Positions 25,759 to 35,663 are shown, numbered from the stretch's first letter. The stretch: DNA of 64,000 nt from Pelagibacterium flavum (GCF_025854335.1 NZ_CP107716.1:1481001-1545000), one strand, 5' to 3'. Numbers and translations: made by a program. Notes: a model not told the origin generated them from the letters alone.

Positions 25759-27777
25759 ATGTCCCCAGATAAAAAGCCTGCCTCGCCCGCGCCGCTTGGT
25801 GCGACGGTGACCGAAAAAGGTGTGGCGTTCGGCGTCTATTCGGAAACCGCCGAAAAGATCTGGGTGTGCCTGTTCGACGATCAGGACGAAGAGACCGATC
25901 GGGTCGAGATGAGCCGGGGTGAGGGCAATCGCTGGTCGGTGGATATCGAGGGGATCGGGGCCGGCGCCAGCTATGGGCTGCGGGCCGATGGGCGGTACGA
26001 TCCGGCGCAGGGGCATTATTTCGATCCCAACAAGCTTCTGGTCGACCCTTACGCGCGGCGGATCGACAGGACGTTCGTGCGCAGCCCCAAATTGCGGCTG
26101 GCGCGCGACGAGTCAGTCGATACCGCGCCACTGGTGCCCAAGGCGCTGGTGCAGGGGGCGGTGGCCGATATCGAGTTCAAGCCCGATCACACCCGCCCGA
26201 ACCTGATCTATGAGCTCAATGTCCGCCCTTTCACCATGCGCCATCCGTCGGTGCAGGGGCCGCTGCGGGGCACGCTGGCGGGGATGACGACGAGCTATGT
26301 CATCGAGCATCTGCAACATATCGGCGTCGATGTGGTCGAGTTGATGCCGATTGCCGGGTGGATCGATGACGGGCATCTGCCCTCGCTGGGGCTGACCAAT
26401 GTGTGGGGATATAACCCCATCACCTATTTCGCCACCGACCCGCGGATCATTCCGCGCGGGCCGCAATCGCTGCGGCATATGGTCGAGACCTATCGCGAGG
26501 CGGGGATCAGGGTGGTGCTCGATGTGGTTTACAACCACACGGGCGAAGGGGATTCCCAGGGGCCGGTCATTTCGATGAAGGGGCTGGATGCGCTGACTTA
26601 TTACCGCCATGTCGAAGTCGATGGCGCGATGGAACTGGTCAATGATGCGGGCACCGGCAACACGCTGCGGTGCGACCATCCGGCGGTGCAGGACCTGGTG
26701 ATCGACAGCTTGCGTTACTGGGTGACCGAATTCGGGATCGCCGGGTTCCGGTTCGACCTGGCGACGGTTCTGGGACGTTCACTGGACGGGTTCTCGAGCG
26801 ATGCGGAATTGCTCGAGCGGATCCGCACCGACAATATCCTGAAAGATTGCCTGTTGATCGCAGAGCCCTGGGACCCCGGGCCGGGGGGATATCATGTGGG
26901 CAAGTTCGGCGAACCGTTCATCGAATGGAACGATCAGTACCGCGATATCGTGCGGAAATTCTGGCGGGGCGAGGATCACATGATCGGGGCCCTGGCGGGC
27001 AAGGTCGCGGGATCGGCCGACCAGTTCAACCATGATGGGCGCAAGCCCTCGGCGAGCGTCAATTTCCTTGCCGCCCATGACGGGTTCACGCTGGCCGACC
27101 TGGTTGCCTATGAGCACAAGCACAATGAGGCCAACGGGGAAGACAATCGCGACGGGCACGACGCCAACTATTCATGGAACAACGGCGCCGAGGGCGAGAC
27201 CGATGACGAGGCGATCAATACGGCACGCCGCAACGACATAAGAGCTTTGCTGGCCACGCTTTTTGTCTCGCATGGTTCACTGATGCTGACCGCCGGCGAC
27301 GAGTTCGGCCGCACGCAGGGCGGCAACAACAACGCCTATGCGCAGGACAATGAAATCACCTGGCTGGACTGGGAAAACGCCGATGGCGATCTGGTCAATT
27401 TCGTTGCTGCACTCTCGGAGATGCGTCGCAACCATCCGGGCTTCCGCAGCGACAAATTCCTGACCGGGGAAAAGAGCGATGGGTACAAGGATGTCATGTG
27501 GGTCCGGCCCGACGGGGCCGAAATGACCGAAGAGGACTGGAAGCGACCAAATGGAAGCGTTCTAGGCATGTTCCTGCATGAAGCAGGCGAGATTTTGCTG
27601 GTCTGGTTCAACAGGCTGCGCGAGGAAATCGAGGTCGTCCTGCCCCCTGAAAAGGGGCTTAGCTTCGAGGTTGCCCTCGTATCGGCGATCGATGCTGAAA
27701 TCGTCATCGAAAATTCCCGCCTGACCCTGCCGCCCCGCAGCGTCGTGATTCTGGCGCACACGAACGGCAAATCCTGA
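25759..27777 (+). CDS. glgX: Glycogen debranching enzyme
   Basis: A 672-residue GH13 isoamylase-type enzyme that cleaves alpha-1,6 branches, usually after GlgP has shortened the chains. A CBM48-like N-terminus (PLGATVTEKGVAFGVYSE) precedes the barrel. Motifs include DVVYNHTGEG, the nucleophile Asp in GFRFDLATVLG, the acid Glu in LLIAEPWD, and NFLAAHDGFTLADLV. The ATG at 25759 is used; a TTG at 25741 directly abuts the repeat and has no ribosome site. The closing hairpin of the cluster follows at 27778. Confidence 0.92.
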   Translation: MSPDKKPASPAPLGATVTEKGVAFGVYSETAEKIWVCLFDDQDEETDRVEMSRGEGNRWSVDIEGIGAGASYGLRADGRYDPAQGHYFDPNKLLVDPYARRIDRTFVRSPKLRLARDESVDTAPLVPKALVQGAVADIEFKPDHTRPNLIYELNVRPFTMRHPSVQGPLRGTLAGMTTSYVIEHLQHIGVDVVELMPIAGWIDDGHLPSLGLTNVWGYNPITYFATDPRIIPRGPQSLRHMVETYREAGIRVVLDVVYNHTGEGDSQGPVISMKGLDALTYYRHVEVDGAMELVNDAGTGNTLRCDHPAVQDLVIDSLRYWVTEFGIAGFRFDLATVLGRSLDGFSSDAELLERIRTDNILKDCLLIAEPWDPGPGGYHVGKFGEPFIEWNDQYRDIVRKFWRGEDHMIGALAGKVAGSADQFNHDGRKPSASVNFLAAHDGFTLADLVAYEHKHNEANGEDNRDGHDANYSWNNGAEGETDDEAINTARRNDIRALLATLFVSHGSLMLTAGDEFGRTQGGNNNAYAQDNEITWLDWENADGDLVNFVAALSEMRRNHPGFRSDKFLTGEKSDGYKDVMWVRPDGAEMTEEDWKRPNGSVLGMFLHEAGEILLVWFNRLREEIEVVLPPEKGLSFEVALVSAIDAEIVIENSRLTLPPRSVVILAHTNGKS

Positions 27778-27824
27778 GGGCCGCCAAGTCTTCGGACCCA
27801 TCGAAACCCGGTCATTGGCGGCCC
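27778..27824 (+). terminator. Hairpin at the end of the glycogen cluster
   Basis: GGGCCGCCAA (27778-27787) pairs perfectly with TTGGCGGCCC (27815-27824) around a 27-base loop. No T run follows, so it may act as an mRNA end stabiliser or a Rho-independent-like element. Confidence 0.45.
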
Positions 27825-27858
27825 AAACAGGGTTGTCGATTGTAGAAATGCTGCTGGA

Positions 27859-27879
27859 CCCCGGGAACAAGCCCCGGGG
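27859..27879. repeat. CCGGG-type dispersed palindrome, copy 1
   Basis: CCCCGGG, six bases, CCCCGGGG, followed by TGACAGG. It matches the dispersed 'proline-like' GC palindromes common in alphaproteobacteria; related copies at 43662 and 47521. Confidence 0.55.
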
Positions 27880-27971
27880 TGACAGGGAGGGGGTATGGAG
27901 ACGGCGTTGCTTCAAACTCTTCCCGGAAGCCAGGGCAACGCCAGCCAAAGACGTCTGAATGTCGATTCAGC

Positions 27972-29090
27972 CTAGCGCGCCAGCGCCTGTTCTGCGGGCA
28001 GGTAATTGTATCCCAGAACCTGGGCGACCGGTTCGCAGGTCACGGCGCCATGTGCCACGTTCAATCCGTTGCGCAGGTGCGCGTCATCGGCCAGCGCCTG
28101 TTTCCAGCCCTTGTTGGCGAGCGCCAGGGTAAAGGGCAGGGTGACGTTGTTGAGCGCGTAGGTCGATGTGCGGGCGACGCCGCCGGGCATGTTGGCAACG
28201 CAATAGTGAACGATGTCATCGACCACATAGGTGGGGTTGGCGTGGGTTGTGGGCTTTGAGGTTTCAAAACAGCCGCCCTGATCGATGGCCACGTCGACCA
28301 GCACCGCGCCGGGCTGCATGGTGGCCAGCATTTCGCGCGTAACCAGTTTGGGCGCCGCGGCACCGGGCACCAGAACGGCGCCGATGACCAGATCGGCCTC
28401 GGCAATTGCGGTGGCAACGGCAGCGCGATTGGAATAGAGCACCCGAGCAGAAGCTCCGAAATGGTTCGAGAGGCGTTCGAGCGCCGCGGGGCTCTTGTCG
28501 AGAATGGTCACATCGGCCTGCATGCCGACGGCCATCTGCGCTGCATGGAAGCCCACGACGCCGCCGCCCAGCACGGCCACCTTGGCCGGGTGAACGCCGG
28601 GAACACCGCCCAAAAGGACGCCGCGTCCGCCATGGGACTTTTCAAGCGCCGTTGCGCCGGCCTGAATGGACATGCGCCCGGCCACCTGGCTCATGGGCTT
28701 GAGCAGGGGCAGGCCGCCCGACGGCTCGGTCACGGTTTCATAGGCTATACAGACGGCGCCTGACTTGACGAGATCGGCTGTCTGGTCGGGATCGGGAGCG
28801 AGGTGGAGATAGGTAAAAAGGATCTGGCCCTTTGAAAGCATGGCGCGCTCTGCGGCCTGCGGTTCCTTGACCTTGACGATCATTTCGCTTTCGGAAAAGA
28901 CCCTGCCCGCATCGGGGGCGATTTTGGCGCCGGCGGCCTCATAGGCGGCGTCGGCTGCGCCGATCCCGGCGCCGGCACCGGTTTCGATCAGGACGTCGTG
29001 GCCTGCAGCGCCAAGCTCGGCGGCGCTTTCAGGGGTCAGGCCGACCCGATATTCATGGTTCTTGATTTCTCTCGGCACGCCGATACGCAT
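27972..29090 (-). CDS. ald: Alanine dehydrogenase
   Basis: A 372-residue NAD-dependent enzyme for the reversible deamination of L-alanine to pyruvate and ammonia. N-terminal MRIGVPREIKNHEYRVGLTP, substrate Lys in VKVKEP, the catalytic region FTYLHLAPD, and NAD motif VAVLGGGVVGFHAAQMAVGMQADV are intact. The ATG at 29090 follows AGGAGAGGAG; an upstream in-frame start at 29159 is less likely. It is divergent from an Lrp-type regulator, the usual pairing for ald. Confidence 0.95.
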   Translation of the reverse strand: MRIGVPREIKNHEYRVGLTPESAAELGAAGHDVLIETGAGAGIGAADAAYEAAGAKIAPDAGRVFSESEMIVKVKEPQAAERAMLSKGQILFTYLHLAPDPDQTADLVKSGAVCIAYETVTEPSGGLPLLKPMSQVAGRMSIQAGATALEKSHGGRGVLLGGVPGVHPAKVAVLGGGVVGFHAAQMAVGMQADVTILDKSPAALERLSNHFGASARVLYSNRAAVATAIAEADLVIGAVLVPGAAAPKLVTREMLATMQPGAVLVDVAIDQGGCFETSKPTTHANPTYVVDDIVHYCVANMPGGVARTSTYALNNVTLPFTLALANKGWKQALADDAHLRNGLNVAHGAVTCEPVAQVLGYNYLPAEQALAR

Positions 29091-29212
29091 GTCGATCTCC
29101 TCTCCTTGTGAAGATGACAGTGTAACGCCGCCTGGGCACAGTGATGTTGCAGATTGCATTGCGATTATTTACATGAGCGGGATGTTGTTGCGCCATACGG
29201 GGAAAATGCGTG

Positions 29213-29677
29213 ATGAAATTGCCCATCGATGAGATCGACCGCAAAATCCTGCGCGCCATACAGAAGGATTCAGCACGGTCGATGAGCGAGCTCGGCGACC
29301 AGATCGGGCTTTCCGCATCGGCTTGCCACCGGCGTCTCAAGGCGCTCGAGGAACGCGGTTACGTCGCCGGGTATCATGCCGTGCTGAGCCGCGAAAAACT
29401 CGGGCTTTCGATGCAGTTCTTCATCGAACTGTCGCTGACCAGTCAGTCCGACAAGACCTTCGAGGCGTTCGAAAAAGCGGTGCGCGACATTCCTGAAGTT
29501 CTCGAATGTCATCTGATGGCCGGGCAATCGGACTATATCCTGCGCGTTGTCTGTGAGGACGCAGCAGCCTTCGAGCGGCTGCACCGCGATCTTGTTGCCC
29601 GCCTGCCGGGGGTGGCGCGAATTCATTCAAACTTGAGTATTCGTGAAGTCAAACAGTGGAGCAGCTTCCCGATATAG
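29213..29677 (+). CDS. Lrp/AsnC-family transcriptional regulator, likely of ald
   Basis: A 154-residue protein. The N-terminal winged helix has the family opening IDEIDRKILRAIQKDSARSMSELGDQIGLSASACHRRLKALEERG, and the C-terminal RAM/effector domain follows (EVLECHLMAGQSDYILRVV). It probably senses an amino acid and controls the divergent ald gene, as AldR does elsewhere. GTG 29210 and ATG 29213 are both possible starts; the ATG is better spaced from GGGG. The 122-base divergent gap holds no operator that I could define clearly. Confidence 0.9.
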   Translation: MKLPIDEIDRKILRAIQKDSARSMSELGDQIGLSASACHRRLKALEERGYVAGYHAVLSREKLGLSMQFFIELSLTSQSDKTFEAFEKAVRDIPEVLECHLMAGQSDYILRVVCEDAAAFERLHRDLVARLPGVARIHSNLSIREVKQWSSFPI

Positions 29678-29775
29678 TTGCTTTTTTGCCTGAAATTGTG
29701 TTCCTCGCGCGGAGATTCACCGAAATTTAATCGTAATATCGGTTTGTTTGCGTATCTCACGCAACAGGTGTCCTC

Positions 29776-31752
29776 ATGAAATTCACCCGCCCGAAGATTA
29801 AAAACATAAAGCTGTCCACTTCGGTCGTTCTTCTTTTTCTCGCTACGCTTGCATTGTCGGTTGGTAGTATTTTCCGGCTGGTCGATAGCGAATTGCGGAA
29901 CGAGATTGCCCGGACGGCTCATCACAATCAGCAATCGAACCTGCGTGTCGCCGCGACAATGTTCGCCGACGCTGTAGAGGGTGGAGAGGTTGCCTGGAAC
30001 GCCGAGGGCGAGGTTACGGGTGTTACGCTGCCTGCCATTCCCGAGTTCACCGACAACACGCTGATCGACAAGATCACCCAGGTGACCGGGGAGACCGCCA
30101 CCGTTTTTGTTTGGGACGAGGAAACACAGGATTTCTGGCGCCGCACCACAAACATCATCAAGCCGGATGGGACACGCGCCATCGGGACCGAGTTGGGCCA
30201 GACCGGCGCCGTCTATCCGGTGGTCATGTCGGGGGAAACCTTTCTTGGCGAAGCCGTCATTCTGGGCAATCCCTATTTCACCGCTTACCAGCCGATAACG
30301 GCGCCGGACGGAGAAATCCTGGGCATACTGTATGTGGGCGTGGAAAAGGCCAAGATCGTTGCGTTGCAGGATCAGGTGCTGATGCTTTTGGCGGGGCTGT
30401 CGCTTGCGGTTTTCCTCGTGGCCGGGGGGCTGGTGCTCGTCGCGTCGCGCCGGCTCATGCGGCCCCTCGCGCGGCTGGCTTCGGCCATGGAGGATGTCGC
30501 CGCCGATCCGGTCAATGCGCAGGTGCCTTACGCCGATCTCGGCAATGAGGTGGGCCTGATGGCGCGGTCAGTCGAAGTGTTTCGCCAGAACGGGGTCCGG
30601 GTTGCCGAAATGAGCGACAGCGAGCGCGACGCGAGCGAAAAGCGGCGCGTCGAGCGTGCGGCCATGATGGAGCAGTTGCGCGACGCGTTCGGCGCCGTGG
30701 TGGACGCGGCGGTGGAGGGCGATTTCAGCCGCCGGGTGGATGAGGCGTTCCCTGACGAACAGCTCAACGCGCTGGCCCGCAGCGTCAATGGACTGGTATC
30801 CACCGTTGCCAATGGCCTTGAAGAGACGGGGGACGTTCTGGCGGCCCTGGCGCAGACGGACCTGACAAAGCGCGTCGAGGGCGAATACAGCGGGGCTTTT
30901 GACAAGCTCAAATCCGATACCAATGCGGTTGCCGACAGGCTGGAAGAAATCGTGGGGCAGTTGCGCCAGACCTCGCGGTCGGTTCGCACGGCGACGGGTG
31001 AAATCCTCTCTGGTGCCACCGACCTTGCCAACCGCACGACGCGGCAGGCGGCAACCATCGAGGAAACGTCGGTCGCCATGGAAGTTGTGGCCACGGCCAT
31101 CGCCTCGAACGCCAAACGGGCACAGCAGGCTCTGGAGCGGGTCAACGAGGTGTCGGAACTGGCCGGCAGCAGCGGCGAGGTGATGACCAGCGCCACCCAC
31201 GCGATGGAACGCATTACGACCTCGTCGGGCAAGATTTCCAACATCATCGGCATGATCGACGATATCGCTTTCCAGACCAACCTTTTGGCGCTCAATGCTT
31301 CGGTGGAAGCAGCGCGGGCCGGGGAGGCGGGCAAGGGCTTTGCGGTTGTCGCGATCGAAGTGCGGCGGCTGGCTCAATCGGCGGCGCAGGCCTCCGCGGA
31401 GGTCAAGGCCCTGATCGAGCAGAGCGCCAGTGAAGTCGATGGGGGCTCGAAACTCGTGGCCAACGCAGCGGGCATGCTCGAGCAGATCCGCGAGGCGATC
31501 ATGGTCAATGCCCAACTGATGGGCGATGTCGCCAGCGCCAACAGCGAGCAGGCGAATTCGGTCTCGGACGTGAACCGGGCCGTCAGCCAGCTCGACGAGA
31601 TGACCCAGCACAATGCGGCGCTGGTCGAGGAAACCAACGCAGCCATCGAGCAGACCGAGGTTCAGGCGCGCCAGCTCGATGAGATCGTCGAGATCTTCCG
31701 CGTTTCGGATGGCAATTCCGATGACATGCAGCCAAAGGCGAGGGCGGCTTAG
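29776..31752 (+). CDS. Methyl-accepting chemotaxis protein with single-Cache sensor
   Basis: A 658-residue membrane receptor. The first membrane helix (about residues 15-35) is followed by a periplasmic domain (36-190) with ending YVGVEKAK, typical of Cache_3-Cache_2 sensors. The second helix is at about 196-220. A HAMP domain and a second HAMP-like region ([17 protein letters not shown]) lead to a long coiled-coil signalling domain. The kinase-contact hairpin is [32 protein letters not shown]; the usual tip continues VASEVR but here reads VAIEVR. No C-terminal CheR pentapeptide is seen. No che genes lie nearby, so it is an orphan receptor. Confidence 0.92.
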   Translation: MKFTRPKIKNIKLSTSVVLLFLATLALSVGSIFRLVDSELRNEIARTAHHNQQSNLRVAATMFADAVEGGEVAWNAEGEVTGVTLPAIPEFTDNTLIDKITQVTGETATVFVWDEETQDFWRRTTNIIKPDGTRAIGTELGQTGAVYPVVMSGETFLGEAVILGNPYFTAYQPITAPDGEILGILYVGVEKAKIVALQDQVLMLLAGLSLAVFLVAGGLVLVASRRLMRPLARLASAMEDVAADPVNAQVPYADLGNEVGLMARSVEVFRQNGVRVAEMSDSERDASEKRRVERAAMMEQLRDAFGAVVDAAVEGDFSRRVDEAFPDEQLNALARSVNGLVSTVANGLEETGDVLAALAQTDLTKRVEGEYSGAFDKLKSDTNAVADRLEEIVGQLRQTSRSVRTATGEILSGATDLANRTTRQAATIEETSVAMEVVATAIASNAKRAQQALERVNEVSELAGSSGEVMTSATHAMERITTSSGKISNIIGMIDDIAFQTNLLALNASVEAARAGEAGKGFAVVAIEVRRLAQSAAQASAEVKALIEQSASEVDGGSKLVANAAGMLEQIREAIMVNAQLMGDVASANSEQANSVSDVNRAVSQLDEMTQHNAALVEETNAAIEQTEVQARQLDEIVEIFRVSDGNSDDMQPKARAA

Positions 31753-31779
31753 ATAAGTTGCCCACGGCAAAACCAAACC

Positions 31780-31842
31780 TCCTGTGCAGTCTGCCCAAGC
31801 CTTAGGCAATTGGCTGGGCTTGCACAGGATTTGGCATTTTTT
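31780..31842 (+). terminator. Long hairpin terminator after the chemoreceptor gene
   Basis: CCTGTGCA (31780-31787) pairs with TGCACAGG (about 31821-31828), enclosing an inner stem CCCA-AGCC / GGCTGGG with one bulge, followed after nine bases by TTTTTT. It could also attenuate the next operon. Confidence 0.65.
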
Positions 31843-31874
31843 ACTTTACAGTCAAAAATCGCCGCGCTTGTATC

Positions 31875-31896
31875 ACCCTTGGCAAAACCAAGGGGT
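31875..31896 (+). promoter_or_regulatory. Hairpin covering the ribosome site of the binding-protein gene
   Basis: ACCCTTGG (31875-31882), loop CAAAA, CCAAGGGGT (31888-31896). The AAGGGG in the 3' arm is the ribosome site for the ATG at 31906, so the hairpin could gate translation. Confidence 0.5.
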
Positions 31897-31905
31897 AAAT
31901 CCATC

Positions 31906-32937
31906 ATGCTTAACCGCAGAGTGTTCACGCTGGCCGCCGGGTCGCTGGTTCTGGGCGCAAGCCTTGCCGCACCGGTGATGAGCCAGGAATTGACGCCGGT
32001 CCGCTTCACGCTGGACTGGCGCATCGAAGGGCCGGCCGCCGGCTTCATGCTGGCGCGCGACAATGGCTATTTCGAAGAAGAAGGGCTCGATGTGACCTTC
32101 GATGTCGGCAATGGCTCGGTCGAGGTCATCCCGCGCGTTGCGACGGGTGCCTATGACATGGGCTTTGGCGACATCAACTCGCTCATCAAGTTTCTCGACG
32201 AAGATGCAAGCCAGCCGATCAAGGCGATCATGATGATCTATGAGACCCCGACCTTTTCGGTCGTGGGGCGCTCGTCGCTGGGCATCACCGAAGACCCGGC
32301 ATCGCTGGAAGGCAAGACGCTGGGCGCGCCGCCGCCCGATGGCGCGTTCGCCCAGTGGCCGGCTTTCGTTGAGGCTTCGGGGATCGATACGTCCGATATC
32401 ACCATCGAATCCATCGGCTTTCCGGTGCGTGAGCCGATGCTGGCGCAAGGGGATGTGGACGCGGTGTTCGGGTTTGCCTTTTCGGTGATCCTGAACCTCA
32501 AGGCGCAAGGCGTGCCCGACGAGGATATCGTGCCGATCATGATGGCCGATCACGGGCTCGAGCTGTACGGCAACGCGATCATGGTCAACACGACATTTGC
32601 GGAAGAAAATCCCGAAGTGGTCGAGGGCATGCTGCGCGCGCTGGCCAAGGGTTTTGCCGATGCGGTGGCCGATCCGGCAGCGGGTGCCGCGGCGGTGGTC
32701 GCGGCCAACGACATTCTCGATATCGCCATCGAGACCGAGCGGCTGGAAATGGCCAACGAGATGAACATCAATACCCCTTACGTCCAGGAAAACGGGTTCG
32801 GGGGCATCGATTTCGACCGTCTCGACCGCGCCATCGCCCAGCTTGGCACCTCGATCGGCATCTCGTCGGATATTTCGGCAGCGGACGTGTTCGACGACAG
32901 CTATCTGCCGCCGGCTGAAGAGCGCATGTTCGAGTAA
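31906..32937 (+). CDS. ABC transporter substrate-binding protein, NMT1/THI5-like
   Basis: A 343-residue periplasmic protein. A signal with Tat-like Arg pair (MLNRRVFTLAAGSLVLGASLAAPVMSQ) is followed by VRFTLDWRIEGPAAGFMLARDNGYFEEEGLDVTF, the NMT1/THI5 opening in which the binding protein recognises pyrimidine- or sulfonate-like ligands. The later SLEGKTLGAPPPDGAFAQW and MLAQGDVDAVFGF fit the family. First gene of a three-gene importer operon. The substrate is not identified, and no thiamine riboswitch consensus is seen upstream. Confidence 0.87.
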   Translation: MLNRRVFTLAAGSLVLGASLAAPVMSQELTPVRFTLDWRIEGPAAGFMLARDNGYFEEEGLDVTFDVGNGSVEVIPRVATGAYDMGFGDINSLIKFLDEDASQPIKAIMMIYETPTFSVVGRSSLGITEDPASLEGKTLGAPPPDGAFAQWPAFVEASGIDTSDITIESIGFPVREPMLAQGDVDAVFGFAFSVILNLKAQGVPDEDIVPIMMADHGLELYGNAIMVNTTFAEENPEVVEGMLRALAKGFADAVADPAAGAAAVVAANDILDIAIETERLEMANEMNINTPYVQENGFGGIDFDRLDRAIAQLGTSIGISSDISAADVFDDSYLPPAEERMFE

Positions 32938-32946
32938 TCACGCTTT

Positions 32947-32971
32947 GGCCGGGCTCGATCAGAGCCCGGCC
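32947..32971 (+). promoter_or_regulatory. Intercistronic hairpin between binding-protein and ATPase genes
   Basis: GGCCGGGCTC pairs perfectly with GAGCCCGGCC around GATCA. There is no T run. Such hairpins stabilise the upstream message and lower downstream expression, giving more binding protein than ATPase. Confidence 0.6.
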
Positions 32972-32989
32972 ACCAAAGGGGGGCAGACT

Positions 32990-33781
32990 ATGAGCAAACC
33001 GCTCGTTGAAATCGACAATGTCGACATGCGCTATGGCGGCGCCGATGGCACGCTGGCGGTGTCGGGGCTCGATATGCGCGTCGCCAAGGGCGAATTCGCC
33101 GCCGTGGTCGGGCCGTCCGGGTGCGGGAAGTCGACGCTCATGAAACTCGTCACCGGCCTGCATATCCCGCAGACGGGGGTGGTGACGGTGGCGGGGAGCT
33201 ATGTGACCAAGCCGGTTTCCATCGTCGGCATGGCGTTCCAGAACCCAACGATGCTGCCCTGGCGCACGACGCTGGACAATATTTTGCTGCCGCTCGAAAT
33301 CGTCGAAAAGCACCGCCATAGGTTGCGCCGGCACAAGGCGGAATATGTCGCCAAGGCCGAGGCTTTGCTGGAAACGGTGGGGCTGAAGGGCTTCGGCTCG
33401 AAATTTCCCTGGCAGCTTTCGGGCGGCATGCAGCAGCGGGCCAATCTGTGCCGCGCGCTGATTCACGAGCCCGAATTGCTGATGCTGGACGAACCGTTCG
33501 GGGCGCTCGATGCGTTTACTCGCGAAGAACTCTGGCAGGTGATCCGCGACCTGCATGCCGCGCAGGGGGTGACCATCGTTCTGGTCACCCACGATCTGCG
33601 CGAAGCCGCGTTCCTGGCCGACACCATTCATGTGATGAGCGCGCGTCCTGGGAAGGTGGTGAACGTGCACAAGGTTCCCTTTCCGCGCCCGCGCGAACTG
33701 GACGTGATGTATGAGCCGGGGTTCAACGACATGGTCCACGCGCTGCGGGCCGAAATCGCCGAAGCGAGGGCCGTGGCATGA
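32990..33781 (+). CDS. NitT/TauT-type ABC transporter ATP-binding protein
   Basis: A 263-residue ATPase with Walker A GPSGCGKST (about 40-48), Q-loop MAFQNPTMLPWRTTLDN, signature LSGGMQQRANLCRAL, Walker B LLMLDEPFGALDAFTRE and switch His VTHDLREA. The ATG follows AAAGGGGGG. Its stop overlaps the start of the permease gene by four bases. Normal length for the SsuB/TauB group. Confidence 0.92.
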   Translation: MSKPLVEIDNVDMRYGGADGTLAVSGLDMRVAKGEFAAVVGPSGCGKSTLMKLVTGLHIPQTGVVTVAGSYVTKPVSIVGMAFQNPTMLPWRTTLDNILLPLEIVEKHRHRLRRHKAEYVAKAEALLETVGLKGFGSKFPWQLSGGMQQRANLCRALIHEPELLMLDEPFGALDAFTREELWQVIRDLHAAQGVTIVLVTHDLREAAFLADTIHVMSARPGKVVNVHKVPFPRPRELDVMYEPGFNDMVHALRAEIAEARAVA

Positions 33782-34596
33782 CCGATACGCCCGCTCCAAC
33801 TGTCACGGTCAGCAAGCCGATTGCGAAAAAGCCGTTCAACTGGCTGCCCTGGATGCCGTGGATCTATACGGTGGCGCTGTTTGTCATCTGGGAAATCGGG
33901 GTGCGGCTTTCGGGGCTGCCGCATACGGTTTTTCCGGCGCCAACGCGGATTTTCGAGGCAATCATCCAGTATTGGCCAGCCATCCAGCGCCATTCGATCC
34001 AGACGCTTTATACCACCACGCTCGGGTTCATCCTCGCGGTGATCGGCGGGCTGGCGCTGGGGCTGTTGATCGGCTGGTCGCGGACCATCTATGCGGGGCT
34101 CTATCCGATCATGGTGGGGTTCAATGCCATCCCCAAGGTGGCGCTGGTGCCCATTCTGGTCATCTGGTTCGGTATCGGGACGGTACCCGCGGTGCTGACG
34201 GCCTTCCTCATCGCCTTTTTCCCCATCGTCGTGAATGTCGCCACGGGGCTCGCCACCATCGAGCCGGAAACCGAGGATGTGCTGCGGGCGCTGGGGGCGA
34301 AGAAAATGGACATCATGCTCAAGGTCGGCATTCCGCGCTCGATGCCCTATTTCTTCGGCTCGCTCAAAGTGGCGATCACGCTGGCGTTCGTCGGTTCGGT
34401 GATCTCGGAAACCGTCGCGGCCAATTCCGGGCTCGGCTACATGATGAGCGCCGCCCAGAGCCAGTTCAACGTGCCGCTGGTCTTTGCGGGGCTGGTGATG
34501 CTCGCCGTCGAGGGCATTGCCATGTACGCGCTGATGGCGTGGATCGAAAAGCGCACCACGGGATGGGCGCATCGGTCGACGACGATGGCGGGGTAG
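33778..34596 (+). CDS. ABC transporter permease, SsuC/TauC family
   Basis: A 272-residue inner-membrane protein with about six spans, the family opening VFPAPTRIFEAIIQYWPAI and an EAA loop (EPETEDVLRALGAKKMDIMLKVGIPRSMPYF). Last gene of the operon, overlapping the ATPase gene by four bases (ATGA). A RIME-like palindrome follows and separates it from the converging oxidoreductase gene. Confidence 0.9.
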   Translation: MTDTPAPTVTVSKPIAKKPFNWLPWMPWIYTVALFVIWEIGVRLSGLPHTVFPAPTRIFEAIIQYWPAIQRHSIQTLYTTTLGFILAVIGGLALGLLIGWSRTIYAGLYPIMVGFNAIPKVALVPILVIWFGIGTVPAVLTAFLIAFFPIVVNVATGLATIEPETEDVLRALGAKKMDIMLKVGIPRSMPYFFGSLKVAITLAFVGSVISETVAANSGLGYMMSAAQSQFNVPLVFAGLVMLAVEGIAMYALMAWIEKRTTGWAHRSTTMAG

Positions 34597-34611
34597 GATC
34601 CACGTTTGGTC

Positions 34612-34656
34612 GCGCTTCCGAACCGGATAAGTGGTGCCCACTTATCCTGGAAGCGC
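34612..34656. repeat. RIME-like palindrome, variant copy D
   Basis: Arms GCGCTTCC / GGAAGCGC and inner GGATAAGTG / CACTTATCC around GTGCC. It has the same plan and GAACCGGA core as copies A-C but diverged arms. It sits between convergent genes. Confidence 0.7.
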
Positions 34657-34661
34657 TCCGC

Positions 34662-35663
34662 TCAGGGCATCTCTATAATCACGTCCCCCGCCTTGGTTTC
34701 CTGCTCGACATAGCGGTGCGCTTCGGCGATAGCCTCAAGAGGCATGACGCGGTCGATGACGCCGTGGAGTTTGCCTTCTGCGACCAGTTCGCTCAGCAAA
34801 AGCATGTCCCTGGCCTTGTCGGGCAGGGGACGCAGGCCGGTGGTGGCCAGTTTGCCGCGTTTGCCCTGCTTGTCCCTGCCGGTGAGCATGGCCCACAGGA
34901 TGGCGAAGGAGGGGGTGGTGGTGAGATAAATGCCACCCGGTTTCAGCGCCCTCCTGCATGCCGAAAAGCTGCTTTTGCCCACGGCATCGAAAATCACGTC
35001 ATAGGCGGCTTCGACATTGGTGAAATCGGACGTATGGCGGTCGATGATGGTATCGGCGCCAAGGCTTGAAACGAGATCGGCGTTGCGGGCGCTGCACACG
35101 GCGGTGACCTCTGCGCCCATGTGGCGGGCCAGTTGCACGGCCACGGTGCCGATGCTACCCGCTGCGCCGTTGATGAGGATCGATTGTCCGGGCTGCAGCT
35201 TTGCCTCGTCGCGCAGAAACGGCATGGCGGTCAAAAAGCTGTAGGTGAGGCCGGCCGCTTCGCCGAAGTCGAGCGCGTCGGGCATGATGGCAAGCGGCGC
35301 GTCTTCGGCCAGGGCGACATATTGGGCCATGGCTGAAGGGTTGGGTTCGGTTGTGCCGAACACGCGATCGCCCACCGAAAACCGGGTGACCTCCTGGCCA
35401 GCGGCCACAACCTCCCCAGCCACGGCGCCGCCTGGAATGGGCGCCTTGGGGCGCAGCAATCCGGCGAAGAACCGCACGATAAAGGGGTCTGCGGACCGAA
35501 AGGCGCAATCGGGCAGGCTGACTGTCGAGGCGCGTGTGCGGATCAGCACATCGCTGGGACCCATCACAGGCATTGCAGTTTCACGCACGGTGATGGCCTG
35601 GGGCGGGCCGTAACGCTCGATCCAGGCGGCCTTCATCGGGGCGGCGGGTACGGGGTGTGTCAT
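34662..35663 (-). CDS. MDR-superfamily zinc-independent NAD(P)-dependent oxidoreductase
   Basis: A 333-residue quinone-oxidoreductase-like protein. The GroES-like N-terminal half includes GGAVAGEVVAAGQEVTRFSVGDRVFG. The Rossmann half has GQSILINGAAGSIGTVAVQLARHMGAEVTAVC with the NADPH-binding AAGSIG motif. No structural zinc cysteine cluster is seen. Substrate unknown. It is the last gene of a three-gene minus-strand operon, overlapping the HTH gene by four bases. Confidence 0.85.
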   Translation of the reverse strand: MTHPVPAAPMKAAWIERYGPPQAITVRETAMPVMGPSDVLIRTRASTVSLPDCAFRSADPFIVRFFAGLLRPKAPIPGGAVAGEVVAAGQEVTRFSVGDRVFGTTEPNPSAMAQYVALAEDAPLAIMPDALDFGEAAGLTYSFLTAMPFLRDEAKLQPGQSILINGAAGSIGTVAVQLARHMGAEVTAVCSARNADLVSSLGADTIIDRHTSDFTNVEAAYDVIFDAVGKSSFSACRRALKPGGIYLTTTPSFAILWAMLTGRDKQGKRGKLATTGLRPLPDKARDMLLLSELVAEGKLHGVIDRVMPLEAIAEAHRYVEQETKAGDVIIEMP

